This document shows, in pieces, positions 1 to 11,100 of a stretch of 64,000 nt of DNA. The stretch comes from Xestospongia muta (Eukaryota; Porifera; Demospongiae; Haplosclerida; Petrosiidae), in the NCBI GenBank assembly GCA_963693285.1, contig OY848925.1, forward strand, positions 1,046,817-1,110,816. The letters are read 5' to 3'. Position 1 is the stretch's first letter; each line of letters begins with the position of its first letter. A program made the translations under genes and the position numbers. The notes below the pieces were generated by a model. That model did no database searches, was not told the origin of the DNA, and saw only the letters and a list, made by a program, of their open reading frames with translations.

Positions 1-17
1 GTCATCTTTTTCACTAG

Positions 18-3000
18 ACATCAATGAATGTAGCAATGCAGAAGACAATGATTGTCATAAAAATGGTATTTGTACAAACACAAATGGTAGCTTTACATGT
101 CAATGTAATAATGGATATACAGGGAATGGAACTACCTGTACTGGTGAGTGATTTAATCACTCTATTGTAATGGAAGTCATTATTTTTTACTAGACATCAA
201 TGAATGTAGCAACACAGAAGACAATAATTGTCATGAAAATGCTATCTGTACAAACACAAATGGTAGCTTTACATGTCAATGTAAAAATGGATATACAGGA
301 AATGGAACTACCTGTACTGGTATGTGATTTAATCACTCTATTGTAATGGAAGTCATCTTTTTCACTAGACATCAATGAATGTAGCAATGCAGAAGACAAT
401 AATTGTCATAAAAATGGTATTTGTACAAACACAAATGGTAGCTTTACATGTCAATGTAAAGATGGATATACAGGAAATGGAACTACCTGTAATGGTATGT
501 GATTTAATCACTCTATTGTAATGGAAGTCATTATTTTTTACTAGACATCAATGAATGTAGTAATACAGAAGACAATAATTGTCATGAAAATGCTATCTGT
601 GTAAACACAAATGGTAGCTTTACATGTCAATGTAAAAATGGATATACAGGGAATGGAACTACCTGTACTGGTAAGTGAGTGATTTAATCACTCTATTGTA
701 ATGGAAGTCATTTTTTTCACTAGACATCAATGAATGTAGCAATGCAGAAGACAATAATTGTGATGAAAATGCTATCTGTACAAACACAAATGGTAGCTTT
801 ACATGTCAATGTAAAAATGGATATACAGGGAATGGAACTACCTGTACTGGTAAGTGATTTAATCACTCTATTGTAATGGAAGTCATTTTTTTCACTAGAC
901 ATCAATGAATGTAGCAATGCAGAAGACAATAATTGTCATAAAAATGCTATTTGTACAAATACTAACGGTAGCTTTACATGTCAATGTAAAAATGGATATA
1001 CAGGGAATGGAACTACCTGTACTGGTATGTGATTTAATCACTCTATTGTAATGGAAGTCATTTTCTTTCACTAGACATCAATGAATGTAGCAATGCAGAA
1101 GACAATAATTGTCATGAAAATGCTATCTGTACAAACACAAATGGTAGCTTTACATGTCAATGTAAAAATGGATATACAGGGAATGGAACTACCTGTACTG
1201 GTAAGTGATTTAATCACTCTATTGTAATGGAAGTCATTTTTTTCACTAGACATCAATGAATGTAGCAATGCAGAAGACAATAATTGTCATAAAAATGCTA
1301 TTTGTACAAATACTAACGGTAGCTTTACATGTCAATGTAAAAATGGATATACAGGGAATGGAACTACCTGTACTGGTATGTGATTTAATCACTCTATTGT
1401 AATGGAAGTCATTTTCTTTCACTAGACATCAATGAATGTAGCAATGCAGAAGACAATAATTGTCATGAAAATGCTATCTGTACAAACACAAATGGTAGCT
1501 TTACATGTCAATGTAAAAATGGATATACAGGGAATGGAACTACCTGTACTGGTAAGTGATTTAATCACTCTATTGTAATGGAAGTCATTTTTTTCACTAG
1601 ACATCAATGAATGTAGCAATGCAGAAGACAATAATTGTCATGAAAATGGTATTTGTACAAACACAAATGGTAGCTTTACATGTCAATGTAAAAATGGATA
1701 TACAGGGAATGGAACTACCTGTACTGGTGAGTGATTTAATCACTCTATTGTAATGGAAGTCATTATTTTTTACTAGACATGAATGAATGTAGCAACACAG
1801 AAGACAATAATTGTCATGAAAATGGTATTTGTACAAACACAAATGGTAGCTTTACATGTCAGTGTGATAATGGATATGCAGGAAATGGAACTACCTGTAA
1901 TGGTATGTGATTTAATCACTCTATTGTAATGGAAGTCATTATTTTCACTAGACATCAATGAATGTAGCAACACAGAAGACAATAATTGTGATGAAAATGC
2001 TATCTGTACAAACACAAATGGTAGCTTTACATGTCAATGTAAAAATGGATATACAGGGAATGGAACTACCTGTACTGGTATGTGATTTAATCACTCTATT
2101 GTAATGGAAGTCATTATTTTTTACTAGACATCAATGAATGTAGCAATGCAGAAGACAATAATTGTCATAAAAATGGTATTTGTACAAACACAAATGGTAG
2201 CTTTACATGTCAATGTAAAAATGGATATACAGGGAATGGAACTACCTGTACTGGTAAGTGATTTAATCACTCTATTGTAATGGAAGTCATTATTTTTTAC
2301 TAGACATCAATGAATGTAGCAACACAGAAGACAATAATTGTCATGAAAATGCTATCTGTACAAACACAAATGGTAGCTTTACATGTCAGTGTGATAATGG
2401 ATATACAGGAAATGGAACTACCTGTAATGGTAAGTGATTTAATCACTCTATTGTAATGGAAGTCATTTTTTTCACTAGACATCAATGAATGTAGCAATGC
2501 AGAAGACAATAATTGTGATGAAAATGCTATCTGTACAAACACAAATGGTAGCTTTACATGTCAATGTGAAAATGGATATACAGGGAATGGAACTACCTGT
2601 ACTGGTAAGTGATTTAATCACTCTATTGTAATGGAAGTCATTTTTTTCACTAGACATCAATGAATGTAGCAATGCAGAAGACAATAATTGTCATAAAAAT
2701 GCTATTTGTACAAATACTAACGGTAGCTTTACATGTCAATGTAAAAATGGATATACAGGGAATGGAACTACCTGTACTGGTATGTGATTTAATTACTCTA
2801 TTGTAATGGAAGTCATTTTTTTCACTAGACATCAATGAATGTAGCAACACAGAAGACAATAATTGTGATGAAAATGCTATCTGTACAAACACAAATGGTA
2901 GCTTTACATGTCAGTGTGATAATGGATATACAGGAAATGGAACTACCTGTAATGGTATGTGATTTAATCACTCTATTGTAATGGAAGTCATTATTTTTTA

Positions 3001-4537
3001 CTAGACATCAATGAATGTAGTAATACAGAAGACAATAATTGTCATGAAAATGCTATCTGTGTAAACACAAATGGTAGCTTTACATGTCAGTGTGAAAATG
3101 GATATACAGGAAATGGAACTACCTGTACTGGTATGTGATTTAATCACTCGATTGTAATGGAAGTCATTTTTTTCACTAGACATCAATGAATGTAGCAATG
3201 CAGAAGACAATAATTGTCATGAAAATAGTATTTGTACAAATACTAATGGTAGCTTTACATGTCAATGTAAAAATGGATATACAGGGAATGGAACTACCTG
3301 TACTGGTAAGTGATTTAATCACTCTATTGTAATGGAAGTCATTTTTTTCACTAGACATCAATGAATGTAGCAACACAGAAGACAATAATTGTCATGAAAA
3401 TGCTATCTGTACAAGCACAAATGGTAGCTTTACATGTCAGTGTGATAATGGATATGCAGGGAATGGAACTACCTGTACTGGTATGTGATTTAATCACTCT
3501 ATTGTAATGGAAGTCATTTTTTTCACTAGACATCAATGAATGTAGCAACACAGAAGACAATAATTGTGATGAAAATGCTATCTGTACAAACACAAATGGT
3601 AGCTTTACATGTCAGTGTGATAATGGATATACAGGAAATGGAACTACCTGTAATGGTATGTGATTTAATCACTCTATTGTAATGGAAGTCATTATTTTTT
3701 ACTAGACATCAATGAATGTAGTAATACAGAAGACAATAATTGTCATGAAAATGCTATCTGTGTAAACACAAATGGTAGCTTTACATGTCAGTGTGAAAAT
3801 GGATATACAGGAAATGGAACTACCTGTACTGGTATGTGATTTAATCACTCAATTGTAATGGAAGTCATTTTTTTCACTAGACATCAATGAATGTAGCTAT
3901 GCAGAAGACAATAATTGTCATGAAAATAGTATTTGTACAAATACTAATGGTAGCTTTACATGTCAATGTAAAAATGGATATACAGGGAATGGAACTACCT
4001 GTACTGGTGAGTGATTTAATCACTCTATTGTAATGGAAGTCATTTTTTTCACTAGACATCAATGAATGTAGCAATGCAGAAGACAATAATTGTCATAAAA
4101 ATGCTATTTGTACAAATACTAACGGTAGCTTTACATGTCAATGTAAAAATGGATATACAGGGAATGGAACTACCTGTACTGGTATGTGATTTAATTACTC
4201 TATTGTAATGGAAGTCATTTTTTTCACTAGACATCAATGAATGTAGCAATGCAGAAGACAATAATTGTCATGAAAATAGTATTTGTACAAACACAAATGG
4301 TAGCTTTACATGTCAGTGTGAAAATGGATATACAGGAAATGGAACTACCTGTACTGGTAAGTGAGTGATTTAATCCCTATATTTCAAAGGAAGTCATTAT
4401 TTTTTAACTAGACATCAATGAATGTAGCAATGCAGAAGACAATAATTGTGATGAAAATGCTATCTGTACAAATACAAACGGTAGCTTTACTTGTCAATGT
4501 CTTAGTAGATATACAGGAAATGGAATAACATGTAGTG
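18..4537 (+). repeat. cbEGF exon-intron tandem array 1 (26 units, about 175 bp)
   Basis: The repeat unit is one 126-nt EGF exon plus one intron of about 49-50 bp. The introns (gtaagtgatttaatcactc... ending ttcactag or ttttactag) are as similar between units as the exons, so complete genomic units were copied rather than coding sequence alone being conserved. A higher-order dimer of 351 bp is visible: modules starting at 724, 1075 and 1426, and at 899, 1250 and 1601, are near-identical at that spacing. Variation is concentrated at a few codons (SNAED/SNTED, CHEN/CDEN/CHKN, CKNG/CDNG/CENG). The array continues past the left edge of the window. Confidence 0.95.
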
Positions 4538-4896
4538 GTAAGTTATATTTGTATAATAGATCTGGTTTTACATATTCATAAATTTACATTCAGACTATCT
4601 ATACTATTTATATTTATAGTATCAACTAATATATATCATTTGATTATTTAATAATATGTTATTCCATTTTCTCATTCAATTTACTAATTTGTATTGTTCT
4701 TATATTTGTACTCGCATTTTGTGACAAGCTAGATCGGCAGGGATAGAACTCTGAAAAATAATTTATTTGTATAACTATATGAATTTTTGCAGAGATTTGC
4801 TATGGAAAAGGGACCTGCAAGAGAATAATATTAAATGCAGCTTGTCAGCACCTAATGAAGAAAGATGTTGTTCTTCCAACGTTTTGTGAGAATTAA
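18..4896 (+). CDS. Gene A, 3' part: tandem cbEGF protein (5' end outside window)
   Basis: Twenty-six consecutive exons of exactly 126 nt (18-143, 194-319, 369-494 ... 4231-4356, 4412-4537), each one 42-residue calcium-binding EGF module, are followed by a short terminal exon (4793-4896, stop 4894-4896). Every exon is phase 1-1: it ends in a lone G that completes the Asp codon of the next DINEC motif. Each module has six Cys, the DINEC calcium-binding start, a [10 protein letters not shown] segment fitting the Asp/Asn beta-hydroxylation consensus, and two N-glycosylation sequons (NGS and NGT). No stops were seen. The last exon encodes about 34 residues with three Cys and no membrane segment, so the product looks secreted or matrix-associated. 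Unlike genes C and E, no half EGF, NIDO or FReD follows the array; either this is a truncated paralogue or the terminal exon was captured from elsewhere. The join to 4793 rests on a good donor (gtaagt) and a TTTTTGCAG acceptor. Confidence 0.75.
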
Positions 4897-5617
4897 TTAA
4901 AATTAACGAAATCAACTAAATCTAACTTTAAACATTTTTACTCTATACTATTATTGTTATATATATTGTCTTTGAAAAAGTTATTTATTACAAACATGCT
5001 ATTAAAGGATTATTTGTTAAAATTATATCTATAATAAATAGTTTCATGCATTCAGTCAGTGCTAGACATAAGCAAAGAGGTATTGCCTAAGTTCATAATA
5101 ACATTTTGAAAATCAGGATCACTTAATAACAATGACATGGCGTGCCTATATAGGCACATTTGTCCTATAATTATTCCATCATCTTGATTTGATCTTTGAT
5201 AACTTATGATGTACTAAGTATACTGTTGATCTTCAGTTCATTTTGAAACAACTAACCGTCAGATCTAAATCTCTGTGATCATATTAATATCTATAAGAAA
5301 CTCTAGCTTAAAAGCTTGAATATATTAGTGACTGATAGAAATTTACAACGAACACAGCTTACTACAGTGCATGACCTAATGACCTTTACACTTCCAGAGT
5401 ATAATGAAACCACAAACCTTCACTAAATGGGAGATAGCACACTAAGTGACTACTGCAATGCATGATCTCTCTGTTAGTCTTTATATGTAAGGATAACATG
5501 AAATCTATTTATTACTATGATCGTGAGAGGAAATTTGTGTTATATGTCAACCATGTTCAATATGTTTGTATTGTATTAAAATGCCATCTATTTATCCTAA
5601 TAATTTTGTAGTATGTG
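4897..5617. other. Intergenic, no gene seen
   Basis: AT-rich sequence between the terminal exon of gene A and the upstream block of pseudogene B. The segment around 5330-5530 resembles sequence near 7740-7990 and 26200-26400, which suggests it is part of the duplicated upstream region of the gene family. No coding exon or RNA gene was recognised. Confidence 0.5.
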
Positions 5618-5713
5618 AAGGAAGCTGTGTATAATAACAGTTGTACTAGAGGGCTAGTTGTCTTTAGTTTGCCATACTGCTTTACCAGTGAAAGAACAAG
5701 TAAGCTTATAACA
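5618..5713 (+). promoter_or_regulatory. Conserved upstream block of the family (pseudogene B copy)
   Basis: About 90 bp containing ataacagttgtacta, a ctagttgtctt segment and tttgccatactgctttacca occur directly upstream of the signal-peptide exon. The same block precedes the start codons of genes C, D, E and F. It may be a shared core promoter plus 5' UTR. Function is inferred from position only. Confidence 0.5.
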
Positions 5714-6455
5714 ATAACACCGGTTTCAGTTATTGGATTGATTTGTCTCTTAATTTCAACATCAAGTACTATTATCAGTTCATATCATATGTAATATTTA
5801 TTATTAGATGTAGCAACTCTTACCTATCTGGCTTTTCTGAATTTTAGCTCTGCTACTAGTGTGTATAAATGAGTTGATGATGGTTCTCAGCCTGTATCAA
5901 TGCAATCTTCATTAAAGTTTGGAGACAATACTTATTCCACTGCTTATGTAATCTGGTATAATAATGTGATTCCATCCATGTCTATACGGATCAGCAGTAA
6001 TGGACTAATAAGTTTGGAAACATCTTATACTTCCTATACACCAGAGACATTCCCAATATTTTCTAAAGTGATAGCACCTTATTGGGATGATATAGATCTA
6101 AGACAACAGGGTCAGATTAATTACATATTAGTAACAACTCAGATTGATCCAATTGGATCCATTGCTCTTGTTAATAATTTCTTAGCTTCAAACATCAGTG
6201 TGGGCTTCAGTGGTGACTGGATACTAGTGGCTTAGTAGATGGATGTGTGTCCCTATGGAAATTCAGGTTGTACAAATGTAAGTTATGTGTGCAATAACAT
6301 TCAGAGGAGAATGGTGGTATAATACATGCTATGACTCATATCTAAATGGACTTTATATTGGAAGAGATAGTGATAATAAAGGAATTATTTGGAAACACTG
6401 GAGAGGACCTACCTATTCTCTAAAATTCTCTGAGATGAAGGTTCATCACTCGTAA
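5714..6455 (+). pseudogene. Pseudogene B: NIDO fragment joined to FReD C-terminus
   Basis: This is a decayed copy of the 5' part of genes C and E. The signal-peptide exon is recognisable at 5714-5765 but its ATG is ATA. The NIDO exon (about 5820-6240) has a TGA where the family reads Gly (ACAGGA to AAATGA near 5867), and two adjacent TAG codons replace Gln-Trp at about 6234-6239. Immediately afterwards, at about 6285, the sequence jumps to the last part of a FReD exon (WWYNTCYDS motif, ending in TAA at 6453-6455). Everything between NIDO1 and the FReD C-terminus was lost, apparently in one deletion. A 111-codon open stretch (5900-6235) is only the residual NIDO exon. Confidence 0.85.
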
Positions 6456-7516
6456 CTCAATATGAACTCATCTCTTAATATGTTACATAAATTTTATATT
6501 ATATCATTATATTATTGTTGAAATTATACAATATAATTTTAACTGATCTTAAACATTTATATGATTTATTATGTGAGCAAACACCCAATGCATGCCTGGC
6601 TAAGACTGTGCCTGTTTTCTACTGGCTTTAAAGACACTCAAAAATTACAAGAGTTTATGAAAGTGATTTTTCATACTAATTCTATAGAAAATTGTTATCT
6701 TTTTGCTAGATATCAATCTAAAGTTGAAGCAAATTACTCGCTATATAATTTGTTGCTTTGCAAAAGTACACCATAGCAACAATTTTATAATGTAATTATT
6801 ATGTAATTATGTAATTCTCACAAATTATAGTACTCCACTGATGTAAGCTACAAATTATTATTGATGTTATTATATGATACATTGACTTCTTAAAAGCTTA
6901 ACTTTAAACTACCTTGTATGAACTGTTATATACAGGAATTGGAACTGGCTCAGGATTTCACTCACAATCTGGATCAGGTTTGCCCTAAATGGATGAAATG
7001 TTGTATAACAAAATTAATATAGGTTCTTGTACATTACCAACCAGTAACTAGCTAAGCTAGTCTCTTGGTAATACATTAATTGTAGATAGTTTGGAGCTGG
7101 AATTGTTGCAAATCATAAAAGTGCAGCTATATGTTGCATACTATGATGTTTACAATTTGCACTGTAAATCTCATTGCAATGTCACTATATAAACTTCCAT
7201 TAAAATAATGTATGACACCTTAGTATAATAGCTATCCACTGATGTAGTCAGAGATTAAATAAATAATGCAGATGAAGCATTACTACATATTTGTAAGTTC
7301 TGGAGAGAATTCAATTTTAAGAGCAAAGTCAACACCAAACAAAACAAGAAACGAAACTTTAACTAAAATTATAGCAAATTAAATATGACCATCAAGTTAG
7401 AAAAATAAACATAAAAAAATAAATAAAAATAAACTTTTTATTAAGTTAAATATTTAGTATCAATGAAGCAACAAATATTGGAAAGAGATTTTCATAAATT
7501 GATTATATTTTGCTAG
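6456..7516. repeat. Relic region with dispersed AT-rich repeats
   Basis: No intact exon was seen. Around 6790-6900 the sequence (acaaattatagtactccactgat and neighbours) matches repeats near 21600. About 7020-7500 parallels the intron in front of array 3 (28440-28980), including a ttctggagagaattcaat segment at about 7297 and 28785. This is therefore former intron sequence of a gene-E-like copy. A 71-codon ORF at 6561-6776 has no recognisable features. Confidence 0.5.
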
Positions 7517-7642
7517 ATATCAATGAATGTAGTAACACAGGAGACAATAACTGTCATGAAAATGTTCTCTGTACAAACACAAATGGTAGCTTAACATGTC
7601 AGTGTGAAAATGGATATACAGGAAATGGAACTACCTGTAATG
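7517..7642 (+). pseudogene. Solitary cbEGF exon (orphan)
   Basis: This is an intact 126-nt phase 1-1 EGF exon with acceptor TGCTAG and donor GTAAGT. It reads [13 protein letters not shown] and keeps all six Cys and both sequons. It is isolated: about 50 bp downstream (7687-7735) a second copy is cut short and has lost its first Cys (GAATAT). Upstream is only the intron-like relic behind pseudogene B. It is probably a leftover of a collapsed array. Splicing into gene C's 5' UTR region is possible but not supported. Confidence 0.65.
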
Positions 7643-8074
7643 GTAAGTGATTTCATGACTCTATTGTTATAAAGGAAGTCTTTTGCTAGATATTAATGAA
7701 TATAGCAATGCACAAGACAATATTTGTTATGATTTTGATCTTTTCTGGAAACTCTAGCTTAAAAACTTGGGTATATTGGTGACATATAGAAGTTTACAAT
7801 GGGAACAACTTACTACAGCAGATGACCTAATGACCTTTACACTTTCAGAGTATGAAGAAACCACAGAAGTTCACTAAATGTGAGAAATACATTAAGTGAC
7901 TACTGCAATGCATGATATCATTCAATGCTAATGCAAGGATAAGATGAAGTCAATTTATTTTATTTCTACGATCATGAGAGAAAGATTGTGCTATACATCA
8001 AATAAGTTGAATATGTTTGTAATACAATAAATGTCATCTACTCACCTTTGTAGTAGCTTGATAGTCTTATGGAA

Positions 8075-8177
8075 TGCAGAGGAAGCTGTCTATAATAACA
8101 GTTGTACTAGTAGGCTAGTTGTCTTCAATTTGCCATACTGCTCTACCATGCAGTGAAAGGAATAAGTATCTATAACA
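8075..8177 (+). promoter_or_regulatory. Conserved upstream block of gene C
   Basis: This copy of the family's upstream block (tctataataacagttgtacta, then ctagttgtctt and a gccatactgct core) ends at the gene C start codon. Its retention in front of four predicted genes suggests a shared promoter or 5' UTR. Confidence 0.5.
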
Positions 8178-11100
8178 ATGTTACCAAGATCAGTTATTGG
8201 ATTGATTCTTCTCTTTATTTCAACATCAAGTACAAGTGCTATTGTCAGTTCATATCATATGTAATCTCTATCATTAGATGTAGGAGCTATTTCTTATCTG
8301 CCTTTCATAAATTTTGGTTCTGCTGCTAGTGTGTATACAGGAGTTGATGATGATACTCAGCCTATATCACTGCCATCTCCATTAAAGTTTGGAGCTAATA
8401 CTTACTCTACTGCTTATGTAATTATATCTGTGTATAATGCTATACTAAGATATGATTCAATGTTTATACAGATCAGCAGTAATGGACTAATAAGTTTAGG
8501 AACATCTTATACTTCCTTTACACCAGAGACATTCCCAATATCTTATAAAGTGATAGCACCTTATTGGACTGATATAGATCTAAGACAACAGGGTCAGATT
8601 AATTACACATTAGTAACAACTCAGAATGATTCTGTTGGGTCCATTGCTCTTGTTAATAACTTCTTAGCCTCAAACATCAGTGTGAGTTTCAGTGCTGACT
8701 GGATACTAGTGGCTCAATGGATAGATGCGTGTCCTTTTCCAAATTCTGATTGTACAAATGTATGTTCACACTTGCTGATATTTTTGATCAAAATTTTATT
8801 TAATAGCCAAACTCCTTTCAAGTTATACTGGCCTCTCAAGGTATTATTTCCTATTCTATCTTCACATATGAATGTAACAAACTCCAATGGACAAATTCAG
8901 CTTCAATTGGGTTTAGTGCCAATGATACTTTTTTTGAAAACCATCAATTATCAAGACAGTCTCGAGTAAATGATATTGCTTGTCTCAACTCTCCAGTTTC
9001 AAATTGGAGTAATGTCATTTACAAAATTGGTATGATGATGTTTAATTTAACAAAAACTAATATTTATTGTATTCATAATAGATGGGCATAGCCTAACCTG
9101 TGCCCCTGGTGAAATAGTTAATAACTCTGCATGTATTCTTATTAATATTTGTTTACGAAACACTCCTTGTAAAAATGGAGGAAACTGTACACTGGGATCA
9201 GCTCCTGATGAGTACAATTGTAACTGTATAGGATATACCGGAAAGAACTGCACTATTGGTAAGTGTGTGTTTACAAAGTAGCATTGCTTGCTTACTTAAT
9301 ATCCATTAATTGACCATGTTAGAAATACTTAGGATATATTTCAATCTATTAAGTTACAAAGAAATACTGTAAACTACTTAATTACTATGGAATTTGCAAA
9401 CTATGCTGTAAATGTCACTATATAAACTTGTACCACATGTAATATAGTAGCATATATACTGCAGATACAGTAAGAGATTAAGTAAACTATGCAAATTAAA
9501 AAAAATTAAAAAAACAATCAGTGTTAAACAAATAGTGGAATCAATAATACAAACATTAACAAAATCAAATGCAACAAATAATAAGGCCATCAAAGTATGT
9601 GCATTAAATTTTTACTAGATATCAATGAATGTAGCAATGCAGAAGGCAATAACTGTCATGAAAATGCTATCTGTACAAACACAAATGGTAGTTTTACATG
9701 TCAATGTGATAATGGATATACAGGAAATGGAACAACGTGTAATGGTAACTGACTTAATCACTTTATTGTAAGGAAGTCTTCTTGCTAGATATCAATGAAT
9801 GTAGCAATGTAGAAAACAATAACTGCCATGAAAATGCCATCTGTACAAACACAAATGGTAGTTTTACATGTCAATGTCAAAATGGATATACAGGAAATGG
9901 AACAACATGTAATGGTAAGTGATTTAATCACTCTATTGTAATGGAAGTCATTATTTTTCACCAGACATCAATGAATGTAGCATTGCAGAAGATAATAACT
10001 GCCATGAAAATGCCATCTGTTCAAACACAAATGGTAGTTTTACATGTCAATGTGAAAATGGATATACAGGAAATGGAACCACGTGTAATGGTAAGTGACT
10101 TAATCACTCTATTATAAGGAAGTCTTTTTTGCTAGATATCAATGAATGTAACAATGCAGATGACAATAACTGTCATGAAAATGCCATCTGTACAAACACA
10201 AATGGTAGTTTTACATGTCAATGTCAAAATGGATATACAGGAAATGGAACAACATGTAATGGTAGGTGACTTAATCACTCTATTGAAAAGGAAGTTATTG
10301 TTTTTTACTAGACATCAATGAATGTAGCAATGCAGAAGATAATAACTGCCATGAAAATGCCATCTGTTCAAACACAAATGGTAGTTTTACATGTCAATGT
10401 AAAAATGGATATACAGGAAATGGAACCACATGTATTGGTAAATGACTTAATCACTCTATTATAAAAAAGTCTTTTTTGCTAGATATCAATGAATGTAGCA
10501 ATGTAGATGACAATAACTGTCATGAGAGTGCTATCTGTACAAACACAAATGGTAGTTTTGCATGTCAATGTGAAAATGGATATACAGGAAATGGAACAAC
10601 ATGTAATGGTAAGTGACTTAATCACTCTATTGTAAGGAAGTCTTCTTGCTAGATATCAATGAATGTAGCAATGTAGAAAACAATAATTGCCATGAAAATG
10701 CTCTCTGTACAAACACAAATGGTAGTTTTACATGTCGATGTCAAAATGGATATACAGGAAATGGAACAACATGTAATGGTAGGTGACTTTGTGACTCTAT
10801 TAAAAAGGAATCACTACTTTTTACTAGATATCAATGAATGTAGCAATACAGATGACAATAACTGTCATGAGAGTGCTATCTGTACAAACACAAATGGTAG
10901 TTTTACATGTCAATGTCAAAATGGATATACAGGAAATGGAACAACATGTAATGGTAAGTGATTTAATCACTCTATTGTAATGGAAGTCATTATTTTTTAC
11001 TAGACATCAATGAATGTAGCAATGCAGAAGATAATAACTGCCATGAAAATGCCATCTGTTTAAACAGAAATGGTAGTTTTACATGTCAATGTAAAAGGGG

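Noticed and set aside
190..4261. Recurrent minus-strand ORFs of 69-81 codons across array 1 (and similar ones at 29156-31423)
   Set aside because: They are the antisense shadow of the repeated EGF exon and its intron; they repeat with the array period and have no independent coding signs, while the plus strand encodes a perfect cbEGF.
6561..6776. 71-codon plus-strand ORF after pseudogene B
   Set aside because: Partly within dispersed repeat sequence; no domain, signal peptide or splice context.
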